64,000 bases of DNA from Spirochaetota bacterium (GTDB lineage Bacteria > Spirochaetota > Spirochaetia > Sphaerochaetales > Sphaerochaetaceae). The stretch covers positions 9,127-73,126 of the forward strand of contig JAEXDQ010000011.1 of the NCBI GenBank assembly GCA_023401595.1. Direction: 5' to 3'. Shown here piece by piece: positions 1 to 8,029 of the stretch. The notes beneath the pieces were generated by a model. That model made no database searches. It saw nothing but the letters and a program-made list of their open reading frames with translations, and was not told the origin of the DNA. The position numbers and the translations under genes are program-made. The first letter of the stretch is position 1. Each line of letters begins with the position of its first letter.

Positions 1-18
1 AATAAGCTTGTGTCGCTG

Positions 19-50
19 GGGAAGTCCGGCTCAAAGCGGCCGGGCTTCCC
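19..50 (+). terminator. Stem-loop ahead of the ABC operon genes
   Basis: A 12-bp stem with one G:T pair (19-30 with 39-50) encloses an 8-nt loop. No U-run follows, so this looks less like a terminator than like an intercistronic stem-loop. Such stems often follow the gene of a periplasmic binding protein and hold back transcription or protect its mRNA. A binding-protein gene lying left of the window is an inference only. Confidence 0.5.
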
Positions 51-84
51 ATATCTTTGAATCGCGACTATTCGAGGTACTTAC

Positions 85-1188
85 ATGGCAGATATAATTT
101 TCAAAGGCGTCTCCAAGGCTTTCGAGGGGAAACAGATTCTGAAGGATCTGAGCTTCACGATACAAAGCGGGGAATGCTTCACGATCCTAGGGCCGTCCGG
201 TTGTGGCAAGACCGTGATTCTCAGGTTGATCGCGGGTTTCGAGGTCCCCGATTCAGGACAGATTATCATAGGCGATGAAGTAGTCGCCGATCCCGCGCGA
301 GGGCTGTGCAAAGCTCCGGAAGAACGGAAGCTGGGCGTTGTATTCCAGGATTATGCGGTCTGGCCCCACAAGACGGTTCGGCAAAACGTCACGTATCCGT
401 TGGAAATGCAGAAGGTTCCCAAGGAGCAGAGGCTCCCGAAATCCCAGAAGGCCATCGATATGGTGAATCTTGGCGGCTATGAAGACAGGTTGCCGAACCA
501 GTTGTCCGGTGGACAGCAGCAGCGCGTGGCTCTCGCCCGGGCTCTGGTCGCCGATAGCGATATATTGTTACTCGACGAGCCGTTGACGAACCTTGATGCG
601 AACCTTCGGGAAGAAATGCGTTTTGAAATCAAGGAAATCCAGAAAAAAACAGGAAGCACGATACTGTACGTCACCCATGACCAGGAGGTCGCGCTGGCCA
701 TCAGCGATCGTATAGCGATCATGACGCCGGATGGCGATTTCTGTCAGATTTCCGATGCGGAAACCGTCTATGAGCATCCTGTCAATCTGTTTGGCTTTAG
801 GTTCCTCGGAGTCGCCAACTGCCTGCGTTGTACCCAGAAGGACGGCGTCACGTGTCTGGCGGCGGACGGAATCCCGTTCGTCCAGATTGATGAAGAACAT
901 GCTTCGCTCGCCGAGGCTCCCTCGTTCATCGCCGGCTTCCGGCCGATGGACGTCCAGCTTTCCCGTGATGGGGATGGGTTCGACGCCGTGGTGGATCGGT
1001 GTACCTTGCTTGGGAATATCGTCGATTATCGGTTGCACATAGGCCGGTCGTCTCTCCGTGTCGAGGCACAGACGGAGGACGCCATTCGCAACAACATCAT
1101 CTTCAACGCAGGAGAGCCGTGTAAAGTCATTTTCGATGAAATGCATTGGTTCGAAGATGACCATTCATTCGAGGAGGCCTTCATATGA
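85..1188 (+). CDS. ABC importer ATP-binding protein (FbpC/PotA-like)
   Basis: ATPase subunit of a binding-protein-dependent importer of the iron/polyamine/thiamine class, acting on the cytoplasmic side of the inner membrane. Visible motifs: Walker A GPSGCGKT near residue 36, signature LSGGQQQR near 140, Walker B LLLDEP near 160 and the switch histidine in YVTHD near 195. About 130 C-terminal residues form a TOBE-like regulatory tail. The ATG at 85 follows GAGG at 74-77. The end overlaps the permease gene by 4 bp (ATGA), so the two are translationally coupled. The substrate cannot be read from this subunit. Fe3+ is the commonest for a fused double permease, but 2-aminoethylphosphonate or other organics are possible. 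Confidence 0.9.
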   Translation: MADIIFKGVSKAFEGKQILKDLSFTIQSGECFTILGPSGCGKTVILRLIAGFEVPDSGQIIIGDEVVADPARGLCKAPEERKLGVVFQDYAVWPHKTVRQNVTYPLEMQKVPKEQRLPKSQKAIDMVNLGGYEDRLPNQLSGGQQQRVALARALVADSDILLLDEPLTNLDANLREEMRFEIKEIQKKTGSTILYVTHDQEVALAISDRIAIMTPDGDFCQISDAETVYEHPVNLFGFRFLGVANCLRCTQKDGVTCLAADGIPFVQIDEEHASLAEAPSFIAGFRPMDVQLSRDGDGFDAVVDRCTLLGNIVDYRLHIGRSSLRVEAQTEDAIRNNIIFNAGEPCKVIFDEMHWFEDDHSFEEAFI

Positions 1189-2888
1189 ACGGAAAGCCTA
1201 GGATACAGAAGAAATTCGGCGTAGCCGAAATAGTACTGATCTTTTCGATATTGATTCTTGTCGTGGTCGTCGCCGTACCGGTCATCATGATTTTCCTGAC
1301 GGCGTTCTTCAAGGACGGGCATTTCAATCTCGCCGGAGTCGTGCAGGTATTGAAACAGAAAGACACCTATATGGCGCTGAAGAATTCATTGGTCATCGCT
1401 TTGGGCGTCACCTTTTTTTCTACGATCATAGGCGTATTCTTCGCATGGTTGCTCGCCCGTACCGACATCCCTTGCAAGAAAGCGTTGAACGCGATGTTCC
1501 TGGTTCCCTTCATGCTTCCGTCCTTTATCTGCGCGATGGCTTGGAAGGTGTTGCTTTCACCCCGTTCCGGGTACATCAACAGGATGCTGATGGACATGTT
1601 CGGCCTGAGCAACGCTCCGATCGATATCATGAGCATGGGCGGTATCATCGCGATAGAGACGATGTATCTTTTCCCCTTCGTATTCCTCCAGGTTTCTGGG
1701 GCGTTGGAGCGTATGGATCCGACATTGGAGGAAAGCGCCCGGATCAGCGGAGCTTCCCTGGGGACCATCACCAGGAAAATCACCTTGCCGTTGGTCATGC
1801 CGTCCATCGTCGCGGGTGCGCTGCTGGTCTGCCTCTACTCTTTGGCCCATTTCGGCGTTCCTTCGATTCTTGGTACGGAAAAAGGCATATACAATATTCC
1901 TACCAAGATCTATGAACGGATATATGCTTCCGGCGGGTCGTATGAAGCCATCCGGGTAGGTACGATTCTCGCCACGATCCTCGTCATATGCGCGACCTTG
2001 ATCCTGAAAGCGCAGAACCTTGTGTTGAAGCGAGGCCGTTTTCAGATTATCGCCGGCAAGAGTATGCGGCCGGTCGTAATGAAGCTTCGTGGTTTGCGGT
2101 GGCCCCTGTTCATATTGTGCGTCCTCTACCTGTTGCTCACCGTAGTGATGCCGACTATCACGATCTTCCTGATCGGCGGACTGAAGACCTATGGGCTTTC
2201 CTTCTCGCCGAAGAACATGACCTGGGTCAACTATTTTGAAATATTCCAGTTGAAGATGACCCGGAACGCGATTTGGAACTCTGTGTATCTTTCCACCTTG
2301 ACAGCGTTTGTGACGATGCTCGCCGGTGTCATGATCAGCTATGTGATCGTCAAGATGAAGGTCAAAGGCAAGTTCATCCTGGAGTTCCTTGGCGTGCTGC
2401 CCTATTCTTTGCCTGGTACGGTCATTGCGTTGGGCTGTATCCTGACCTGGTCGGGCAAGTTCGGTATCAATTTGTACAATACCGCGGGAATCATTTTCGT
2501 CGCCTATATCGCACGATACATGGCCTTTTCAATCAAATCGAACTCCGCGGCGTTGGAACAGGTATCGGATTCCTTGGAGGAGGCTTCCAGAAGCTGCGGG
2601 GCTTCGCACTGGCAGACCCTGACGAATATCGTCGTTCCCCTTATCCGTCCTGGAATGATCAACGCCTTTTTCCTGATTTTCCTCCCTGCGTTGCGGGAAC
2701 TCACCACTTCCGTCCTATTGTATGGACCTACTACCAGGACAATCGGCGTGGCGATCTATGCGTTGAACGAGGATGGTGAGACGGTCCGTGCCGCGGCGTT
2801 GGCCGGTATAGCGCTGATCATCATCTTCTTTGGTGAGACGGTCATCAAAGGCGCGCTCGCCCGATTCGACAAAACCTCAAGGAGCTGA
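1185..2888 (+). CDS. ABC importer permease, two fused membrane domains (FbpB-like)
   Basis: Inner-membrane channel of the same importer. At 567 residues it contains two complete BPD-type permease domains in one chain. Each half carries an EAA coupling loop contacting the ATPases: LEESARISGAS near residue 182 and LEEASRSCGAS near 465. About 12 hydrophobic segments are visible. Such fused permeases are typical of the Fe3+ (FbpB/SfuB) and phosphonate subfamilies. It lies between two different ATPase genes, so each half may pair with its own ATPase; that arrangement is an inference. The start is set by the 4-bp overlap with the upstream gene and by the GAGGAGG ahead of it. Confidence 0.9.
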   Translation: MNGKPRIQKKFGVAEIVLIFSILILVVVVAVPVIMIFLTAFFKDGHFNLAGVVQVLKQKDTYMALKNSLVIALGVTFFSTIIGVFFAWLLARTDIPCKKALNAMFLVPFMLPSFICAMAWKVLLSPRSGYINRMLMDMFGLSNAPIDIMSMGGIIAIETMYLFPFVFLQVSGALERMDPTLEESARISGASLGTITRKITLPLVMPSIVAGALLVCLYSLAHFGVPSILGTEKGIYNIPTKIYERIYASGGSYEAIRVGTILATILVICATLILKAQNLVLKRGRFQIIAGKSMRPVVMKLRGLRWPLFILCVLYLLLTVVMPTITIFLIGGLKTYGLSFSPKNMTWVNYFEIFQLKMTRNAIWNSVYLSTLTAFVTMLAGVMISYVIVKMKVKGKFILEFLGVLPYSLPGTVIALGCILTWSGKFGINLYNTAGIIFVAYIARYMAFSIKSNSAALEQVSDSLEEASRSCGASHWQTLTNIVVPLIRPGMINAFFLIFLPALRELTTSVLLYGPTTRTIGVAIYALNEDGETVRAAALAGIALIIIFFGETVIKGALARFDKTSRS

Positions 2889-2890
2889 CC

Positions 2891-3967
2891 ATGCCTGCAT
2901 TGGATTTGATACAAGTTTCAAAGTTTTTTGGTACTGTGAAAGCTGTGGACAAGCTGAACCTGCAGGTAGAGCAGGGGGAATGCTTCTCTTTCCTTGGTCC
3001 ATCGGGTTGCGGCAAGACCACTACGCTCCGAATGATCGCCGGTTTTGAAAATCTGGATGAAGGGGAGCTGTACTGTGACGGCCGGCTTTTTTCCTCCAGC
3101 TACAAACGGTTCTACCTGCCTCCCGAGAAACGCGATTTCGGAATGGTCTTTCAGGCCTTCGCGGTCTGGCCTCACATGACGGTCTATGACAACGTGGCGT
3201 TCCCTTTGCATTTGAAGAAGCTGCCGAAACAGGAGATCGCGGAACGGACGGAGATGGCGCTTAAAGCGACGAGCTTGACGAAAGAGTCCGAGATGTTTCC
3301 TCAGAAGCTTTCCGGCGGCCAACAGCAGAGAATCGCCTTGGCCCGCGCCGTCGCCATCAATCCGAAGGTGATGTTGCTGGATGAACCTCTTTCAAACCTT
3401 GATCCGCACCTGCGTGAGGAAATGCGCTTTGAAATCAAGGAATTGCAGACCAAGTTCGGTTTTACCGTCATTTATGTCACCCATGACCAGGCTGAAGCCA
3501 TGGCTTTGAGCGACCGGATGCTGGTAATGAAAGAGGGCGTCGTACAACAGATCGACGAGCCTCTGAAAATTTACGACAATCCTGCGAACAAATTCGTATT
3601 CAGCTTCATCGGGCTATCCAACTTTATTCCGGTTGTAGTGAAGAATGGTCGGATTTTTGTCGATGGTGCTGAAAACCATGGTTCTGTGAACGGGCAAATC
3701 CCGCCTGAGTACGATTCGTCTCTTTTGTATGATATCGCCTGTCGTCCCGGTGAAATAGACTTCTGTTCCTCCGGTGTCGAAGCCGTTGTTCTCCGGAGGA
3801 CGTATCTTGGTGATATCGTTGACTATCTGTTGCGTATCGGGAATGTGGATATCCGTGTTCAAAAGCCACGGCGGCAAAGTCTCGTCAGGGTCGGAGAGAC
3901 CTGTCACCTGAAATTCAACCGGTTACTCTGGTATGACCGCAAGGAAGAGACGGCCTCCAAGACGTGA
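2891..3967 (+). CDS. ABC importer ATP-binding protein, second copy
   Basis: A second 358-residue ATPase, clearly paralogous to the one at 85-1188. Walker A is GPSGCGKTTTL near residue 36, the signature LSGGQQQR is near 138, Walker B MLLDEPLSNLDPH is near 158, and YVTHDQAEAM is near 195. A TOBE-like C-terminus follows. It starts 2 nt after the permease stop, with GGAGC 4-9 nt before the ATG. Two ATPase genes flanking one fused permease suggest a heterodimeric motor. The operon ends at the terminator at 4031-4067. Confidence 0.88.
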   Translation: MPALDLIQVSKFFGTVKAVDKLNLQVEQGECFSFLGPSGCGKTTTLRMIAGFENLDEGELYCDGRLFSSSYKRFYLPPEKRDFGMVFQAFAVWPHMTVYDNVAFPLHLKKLPKQEIAERTEMALKATSLTKESEMFPQKLSGGQQQRIALARAVAINPKVMLLDEPLSNLDPHLREEMRFEIKELQTKFGFTVIYVTHDQAEAMALSDRMLVMKEGVVQQIDEPLKIYDNPANKFVFSFIGLSNFIPVVVKNGRIFVDGAENHGSVNGQIPPEYDSSLLYDIACRPGEIDFCSSGVEAVVLRRTYLGDIVDYLLRIGNVDIRVQKPRRQSLVRVGETCHLKFNRLLWYDRKEETASKT

Positions 3968-4030
3968 GGTCGGATGCTGTCCCCGGGACAGCCTGTGCAA
4001 TCTATCGAATTCCATGATTCTTGCTGATGA

Positions 4031-4067
4031 AAAAGCCCTCCGTCAAAAATTCCGGCGGAGGGCTTTT
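4031..4067. terminator. Bidirectional rho-independent terminator
   Basis: A perfect 12-bp stem AAAAGCCCTCCG (4031-4042) pairs with 4056-4067 around a 13-nt loop, with a T-run on the right and an A-run on the left. It lies between the convergent ABC operon (plus) and purA (minus) and can serve both. Confidence 0.9.
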
Positions 4068-4135
4068 TGTCTCTTCGAAAACCCCTACGGCCCCATTCAG
4101 GATCGCGGCGGCATGATGTTCATGGATGAAATAGC

Positions 4136-5404
4136 CTACATCAATATGATCTGGTCCCGTTCCGGGCCGACCGAGATGTACTTGACCGGCGCGCCAACAA
4201 GTTCTTCGACACGCTTGATGTATTTCTGCGCATTCGCCGGAAGGTCGTCCCAAGTCCTGGCCGCTTCGGTGGATGTCATCCAGCCGTCGAATTCCTCATA
4301 GATCGGCTGAGCCGCTTCCTGGAGCGCGGTTTCCGGCAGATAGTCGATTCTTTCACCGTTGATCATGTAGCCGACGCAAACCTTGATTTTCTCGAAGGTG
4401 TCGAGGACGTCGAGCTTGGTAATGGCGAGTTCGGTAAAGCCGTTCATCCAGCAGGAATAGTCGGATGCCACGGCGTCGAGCCAACCGCAGCGGCGCGGCC
4501 TGCCCGTGGTCGCTCCATACTCATGACCGATATCGCGGAGTTTTTCCCCGTCCGCGTCGAACAACTCCGACATGAACGGCCCGCCGCCCACGCTGGTTGA
4601 ATATGCCTTGAGTACTCCAATCACCCTGTCGATACGGCTCGGCGCGATACCCGCTCCGTTGCAAGCCCCCGCCGCGGTCGGATTGCTGCTGGTCGAATAG
4701 GGATAGATGCCCCAATCGAGATCCCTCATGATACCGAGCTGGCCCTCAAGCAGTATGTTCTTGTGTTCGGCATACGCCTTGCGGATCATCGGTACGGAGT
4801 CGATGATCTGGGAAGCGAACCGCTCTCTCCATTTCGCGCACAGCGCCATAAGGTCGTCGAGCTTCACCTCCGGAATGCCGAAATAGGCGAGTTCCCTGTT
4901 CTTTCGGGGAAGCATCATCTGCAACCTGGTCTTCAACCGCTCCGGTTCAAGGATATCCGCCGCTCTGATTCCGCTGCGCGTCGCCTTGTCGCTATAGCAA
5001 GGGCCGATACCCCGTTTCGTGGTACCGATCTGCCAGTTCTTGTTCTTCGACGCCTCTTCCGCTCCGTCCAGCATGCAGTGGAACGGCATGATCAAGTGCG
5101 CCCTCTTATCGATGAAAAGATTTTTTCCCGTGACGCCCGCATGGGCTATCGAATCAAGTTCCGCCGCCATGGTATCGAAATTCACCACCGTCCCGGCCCC
5201 GACTATGTTGATCGTCGCAGGATTGAAGATTCCCGACGGGATGATGTGCAACGCAAATTTCCCCTGGTCGTTGATGACCGTATGTCCCGCGTTGTCCCCC
5301 CCCTGGTATCTGATTACGATATCCGCCTGCTGGGCGAGATAGTCTACGATACGTCCTTTTCCTTCATCGCCCCATTGGGCTCCGACTATGGCTGATATAC
5401 TCAT
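4136..5404 (-). CDS. purA: Adenylosuccinate synthetase
   Basis: Catalyses GTP-dependent condensation of IMP with aspartate to adenylosuccinate, the first committed step to AMP. Family motifs are intact: GDEGKG near residue 11 with the catalytic Asp, NAGHT near 38, and a GPCYSDKATRSGIRAADI segment near 135. The length of 422 residues is normal. The ATG follows GGAGTAGC. It is the last gene of a purine-salvage run on this strand, downstream of two phosphoribosyltransferase genes that could supply its IMP. A repeat-bearing 278-nt spacer separates it from those genes, so it may also have its own promoter. Confidence 0.97.
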   Translation of the reverse strand: MSISAIVGAQWGDEGKGRIVDYLAQQADIVIRYQGGDNAGHTVINDQGKFALHIIPSGIFNPATINIVGAGTVVNFDTMAAELDSIAHAGVTGKNLFIDKRAHLIMPFHCMLDGAEEASKNKNWQIGTTKRGIGPCYSDKATRSGIRAADILEPERLKTRLQMMLPRKNRELAYFGIPEVKLDDLMALCAKWRERFASQIIDSVPMIRKAYAEHKNILLEGQLGIMRDLDWGIYPYSTSSNPTAAGACNGAGIAPSRIDRVIGVLKAYSTSVGGGPFMSELFDADGEKLRDIGHEYGATTGRPRRCGWLDAVASDYSCWMNGFTELAITKLDVLDTFEKIKVCVGYMINGERIDYLPETALQEAAQPIYEEFDGWMTSTEAARTWDDLPANAQKYIKRVEELVGAPVKYISVGPERDQIILM

Positions 5405-5682
5405 GCTACTCCTTCCTTCTCGTATCTTGGTTCTAATACTTCGTCGTATCCTCCGCTCACGTAGCCATACTACGCTCGCTTTGTCACTCCTGGTCTTAGA
5501 ACCAATCTACTTCGAACAGCTTCTCGTATCTTGGCTCTGGGGCGGCGTCACGTCCTCCACTCACGTAGCTGTACTAGTCACGCTCGCCTTGGTGCCTCGA
5601 AGCCTGCCTACCGCTTTTGGCCGTTGCCGTCCAAAACTCGAACCCGTGCCGCGGACGACCGCGGCGCTTGGAACATCATCAT
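5405..5682. repeat. Imperfect direct repeat of about 70-85 bp upstream of purA
   Basis: Two related blocks start at 5416 and 5520 (offset 104 bp). Both begin CTTCTCGTATCTTGG, then share CCTCC.CTCACGTAGC.nTACTA and end with GCTCGC.TTG; the sequence between is more diverged. Block one also contains TTGGTTCTAA (5427-5436), which has an exact inverted partner TTAGAACCAA at 5496-5505. The spacer encodes nothing recognisable. It may belong to a dispersed intergenic repeat family or be the 5' UTR region of purA. Confidence 0.6.
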
Positions 5683-6243
5683 CTATTCAAACAAAAGCGG
5701 CGAACCCTGTTTCTTGAGATTCGCGATCATTTCCTTCTCGCAACGTTCATGCTCATCGATATCATCGGCGTCCCATGGATATTTGATCCAGAGGTCGGAG
5801 ATTTCCATCGCGGGGAAATACCGTTTGATCTCAACGGGGAATTCCACGTCCTTTTTCTTCAGCTTGTTGTGGAGTACCAGGACGGCGATTTCCTCCGGCT
5901 CGTATTTGAGCAACTCTCCGACACAGTAGGCGAGGGTAGCCCTGGTGTCGTCGACTTCATCGATCAGAAGTACCTTCTTGCCACGCAGCTCCTGCTGCAC
6001 CTCATCTATCCATTGGATCTTGGTCGGATGGGTGCGATGCTTCTTGTCCACGCCGTAATAGGAGATGCCGACGGCGTAGATGGGGCGGTTGATGAAAGTC
6101 TTGATGATTCTCGCGGGGATGAAACCGCCGGAACCTATCGCCACGATGACATCCGGATCGAAACCTGTCTCGATCAGCTGTTTCGCAAGTCTCTTGATCA
6201 ATTTGTGAACGGTGTTGTAACTAACATAGAACTTCTCGTCCAT
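5683..6243 (-). CDS. Phosphoribosyltransferase, xanthine/hypoxanthine type
   Basis: A 186-residue type I PRTase that should join a purine base to PRPP. The PRPP-binding loop is VLLIDEVDDTRATL near residue 92. The C-terminal hood carries WIKYPWDADDIDEHE, a motif I associate with the yeast Xpt1/archaeal-type guanine-xanthine group rather than with Hpt. The ATG follows AGGAG (6253-6257). It lies 33 nt downstream of hpt in the same orientation. Base specificity cannot be decided by eye. Confidence 0.8.
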   Translation of the reverse strand: MDEKFYVSYNTVHKLIKRLAKQLIETGFDPDVIVAIGSGGFIPARIIKTFINRPIYAVGISYYGVDKKHRTHPTKIQWIDEVQQELRGKKVLLIDEVDDTRATLAYCVGELLKYEPEEIAVLVLHNKLKKKDVEFPVEIKRYFPAMEISDLWIKYPWDADDIDEHERCEKEMIANLKKQGSPLLFE

Positions 6244-6276
6244 GGTGCTTTTCTCCTAGATTCGTACATGCCCCGG

Positions 6277-6843
6277 TTATTTGACAGGGTACATTTCAGC
6301 GATATAAGGAAGGGTGCGGTATTTCTCGGCGTAGTCAAGTCCATAGCCGACCACCCAGACATCGGGGATCTCGAAACCAACGTAATCGATCTTCACCGGT
6401 ACGACGCGGCGGTCCGGTTTGTCCAGCAGCACCGCCGTCTTCACCGATGCCGGTTGCCGGGTCTTGAAGTTGCGGATCAGGTAGTCCAGGGTGTTTCCGC
6501 TGTCGAGGATATCTTCGATGATCAGGACGTGCCTGTTCTCCATGTTTTCGCGGGTATCCATCAACAGGCGGACGTTCGCGCTTTGTTGGTCGCCGCTCTT
6601 GCCATAGCTGGACAGAGCGATGAAGTCGACGACATGGGGTACTGTCAGTTTACGGCACAAGTCCGCCGTAAAAATAAAAGAGCCCTTCAATACTCCTACA
6701 AGTATCAGGCTCTCCTTGCAATCCGCGTAATCCTGGTTGATCTGACGTGCGAGTTCATCGACCCGTCTCTGGATGCTATCCGCGTCGATCAGCACCTGTG
6801 CGAGGTCCTTTGTCAACGGCGGAATTGCGAGAGAAGATTTCAT
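6277..6843 (-). CDS. hpt: Hypoxanthine phosphoribosyltransferase
   Basis: Salvages hypoxanthine or guanine to IMP/GMP. The PRPP loop VLIIEDILDSGNTL is near residue 96, and VGVLKGSFIF near 40 carries the flexible-loop lysine typical of Hpt. The C-terminus has VGYGLDYAEKYRTLPYI, a strong family signature. The open frame continues upstream to 6909, but the ATG at 6843 has GGAGGA just before it, giving the normal 188-residue length. It is the first gene of the salvage run, behind a strong promoter at 6905-6934. Confidence 0.93.
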   Translation of the reverse strand: MKSSLAIPPLTKDLAQVLIDADSIQRRVDELARQINQDYADCKESLILVGVLKGSFIFTADLCRKLTVPHVVDFIALSSYGKSGDQQSANVRLLMDTRENMENRHVLIIEDILDSGNTLDYLIRNFKTRQPASVKTAVLLDKPDRRVVPVKIDYVGFEIPDVWVVGYGLDYAEKYRTLPYIAEMYPVK

Positions 6844-6904
6844 GCGTCCTCCTCGAAACGACCTATCGGAAAGGTCGTACGAAATGATTTCTGGGAATGT
6901 CTTA

Positions 6905-6934
6905 GGCATAGCAGTTATTCGATAGGCATGTCAA
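6905..6934 (-). promoter_or_regulatory. Sigma70-type promoter of hpt
   Basis: On the minus strand a perfect -35 TTGACA (6929-6934) is followed by an 18-nt spacer and -10 TATGCC (6905-6910). The predicted start near 6898 leaves a leader of about 55 nt. The rest of the gap up to 7106 holds only a weak ATGAT-GGC-ATCAT hairpin plus T-run, at about 6990-7010. Confidence 0.6.
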
Positions 6935-7106
6935 GGAAGCTCGCAGCGTTTTGATGGTTGTTGGCGTCATGTATGACACCGTATTGCAACAAATTGCAGG
7001 ATGATGGCATCATTTTTCTTAAAAAAATTGATTCCCCGTTTCATGCCGGTGCCGATCATTGAAACTTAGTCTTGTCCGGTAGATGCCCGCGTTACCGTCC
7101 TTTTTG

Positions 7107-7135
7107 TTGACCACAGGACGATTCATGGATACACT
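7107..7135 (+). promoter_or_regulatory. Sigma70-type promoter of the flavin reductase-like gene
   Basis: -35 TTGACC (7107-7112), a 17-nt spacer and -10 TACACT (7130-7135) predict a start near 7142 and a 5' leader of about 123 nt. No riboswitch fold is recognised in that leader. Confidence 0.6.
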
Positions 7136-7264
7136 TTTCATAGAGGGTGAAGCGCCGTCCTGTCCTTGATGGGCATTCGGGAAAGCTCGCCCCTCAAGCA
7201 CGGAAGACACGGAATATGAATGCCGGACGATGCATTGTATCCAGATAGCTAGGAGGTTGCGCCT

Positions 7265-7783
7265 ATGTTCCAAGAAATCAGTTACGAAATGTTGGAGATG
7301 AATCCCTTCACCGTCATCGGCAAGGACGGTTTCCTGATTACCGCCGGTTCAGAGGACCGCTGGAACACCATGACGGCTTCCTGGGGGGCTCTCGGGGTGC
7401 TGTGGGGCAAGCCCGTCATGCTGATTTTCGTCCGTGACAGCCGGTATACCTATGAATTCCTTGAAAAGGCGGAAGGGTTCACCTGCTCGTTCTTCGGGCC
7501 GGACATGGATTCCGTCCTGGACTATTGCGGCTCCCACTCCGGTCGTGACGGGGACAAGGCCGTCGCTACCGGGCTGTCGCCGGTGACGATCGAAGGCCCC
7601 GAGGGCGTGGAACGGGTTACGTTCGACCAGGCGAACCTGGTCTTTTCCTGTGCTAAGGCGTCGAGAATGCCGATGGACCCGAAGCAATTCGTGTTGCCGG
7701 AAGAAATCGAGCGGCACTATCCCAAAAAGGACTACCATGTACTGTACATCGGGTTCGTCGACCGGATCCTTGCCAAGGAGTAG
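7265..7783 (+). CDS. Flavin reductase-like FMN-binding protein
   Basis: A 172-residue protein of the FMN-binding split-barrel flavin reductase family. The N-terminal block ITAGSEDRWNTMTASWGALG, followed by WGKPVMLIFVRDSRYTYEFL, is the usual FMN-contact region of this family. The likely role is reduction of free flavin or of an unknown substrate in the cytoplasm. AGGAGG at 7251-7256 precedes the ATG. It is monocistronic; the next gene has its own promoter about 110 nt downstream. The electron donor and physiological role are unknown. Confidence 0.85.
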   Translation: MFQEISYEMLEMNPFTVIGKDGFLITAGSEDRWNTMTASWGALGVLWGKPVMLIFVRDSRYTYEFLEKAEGFTCSFFGPDMDSVLDYCGSHSGRDGDKAVATGLSPVTIEGPEGVERVTFDQANLVFSCAKASRMPMDPKQFVLPEEIERHYPKKDYHVLYIGFVDRILAKE

Positions 7784-7891
7784 CCGTCCGTTCCGCTTCT
7801 GGAGCCATATCGAGGGTAACTGCGCCAAGCAGCCGGACGTTCGGACTGCCCCTGAAAACAATCCAAAAGCTTTTGTTTGTTGATTTTGGCC

Positions 7892-7920
7892 TTGACCTGT
7901 CGTTTGTTCACGTCTAGTAT
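7892..7920 (+). promoter_or_regulatory. Promoter of the E1 alpha/beta operon
   Basis: -35 TTGACC (7892-7897), spacer of exactly 17 nt, and -10 TAGTAT (7915-7920). The predicted start near 7927 gives a leader of about 100 nt carrying two palindromes (7938-7950 and 7998-8018). Confidence 0.7.
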
Positions 7921-7937
7921 GGGAGTGTCATGTCGCG

Positions 7938-7950
7938 GTTCCCAGGGAAC
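7938..7950 (+). promoter_or_regulatory. Perfect 13-bp palindrome GTTCCC-A-GGGAAC
   Basis: A perfect inverted repeat lies about 11-23 nt downstream of the predicted transcription start of the E1 operon. This is a usual place for a repressor operator. No matching copy was noticed elsewhere in the window. Confidence 0.45.
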
Positions 7951-7997
7951 ATCTGTCGGGCCGGCATGGATAGCTCGGGCACGTATGTGCTTGAAAC

Positions 7998-8018
7998 GAC
8001 AAAACTGTACATTTTGTC
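7998..8018 (+). promoter_or_regulatory. Inverted repeat GACAAAA-N7-TTTTGTC beside the E1 alpha ribosome site
   Basis: A 7-bp perfect stem surrounds a loop that contains TGTACA, itself a palindrome. It ends directly against the CAGGAG ribosome-binding site (8018-8023). It could be a protein operator, or an RNA hairpin controlling access to the ribosome site. Confidence 0.45.
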
Positions 8019-8029
8019 AGGAGCGAGGT

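Noticed and set aside
5617..6954. An open frame of about 445 residues opposite the two phosphoribosyltransferase genes
   Set aside because: The minus-strand genes are unmistakable enzymes; the plus frame has no motif and covers their ribosome sites.
6985..7015. Terminator ATGAT-GGC-ATCAT followed by T
   Set aside because: Stem of only 5 bp, and no plus-strand gene ends nearby.
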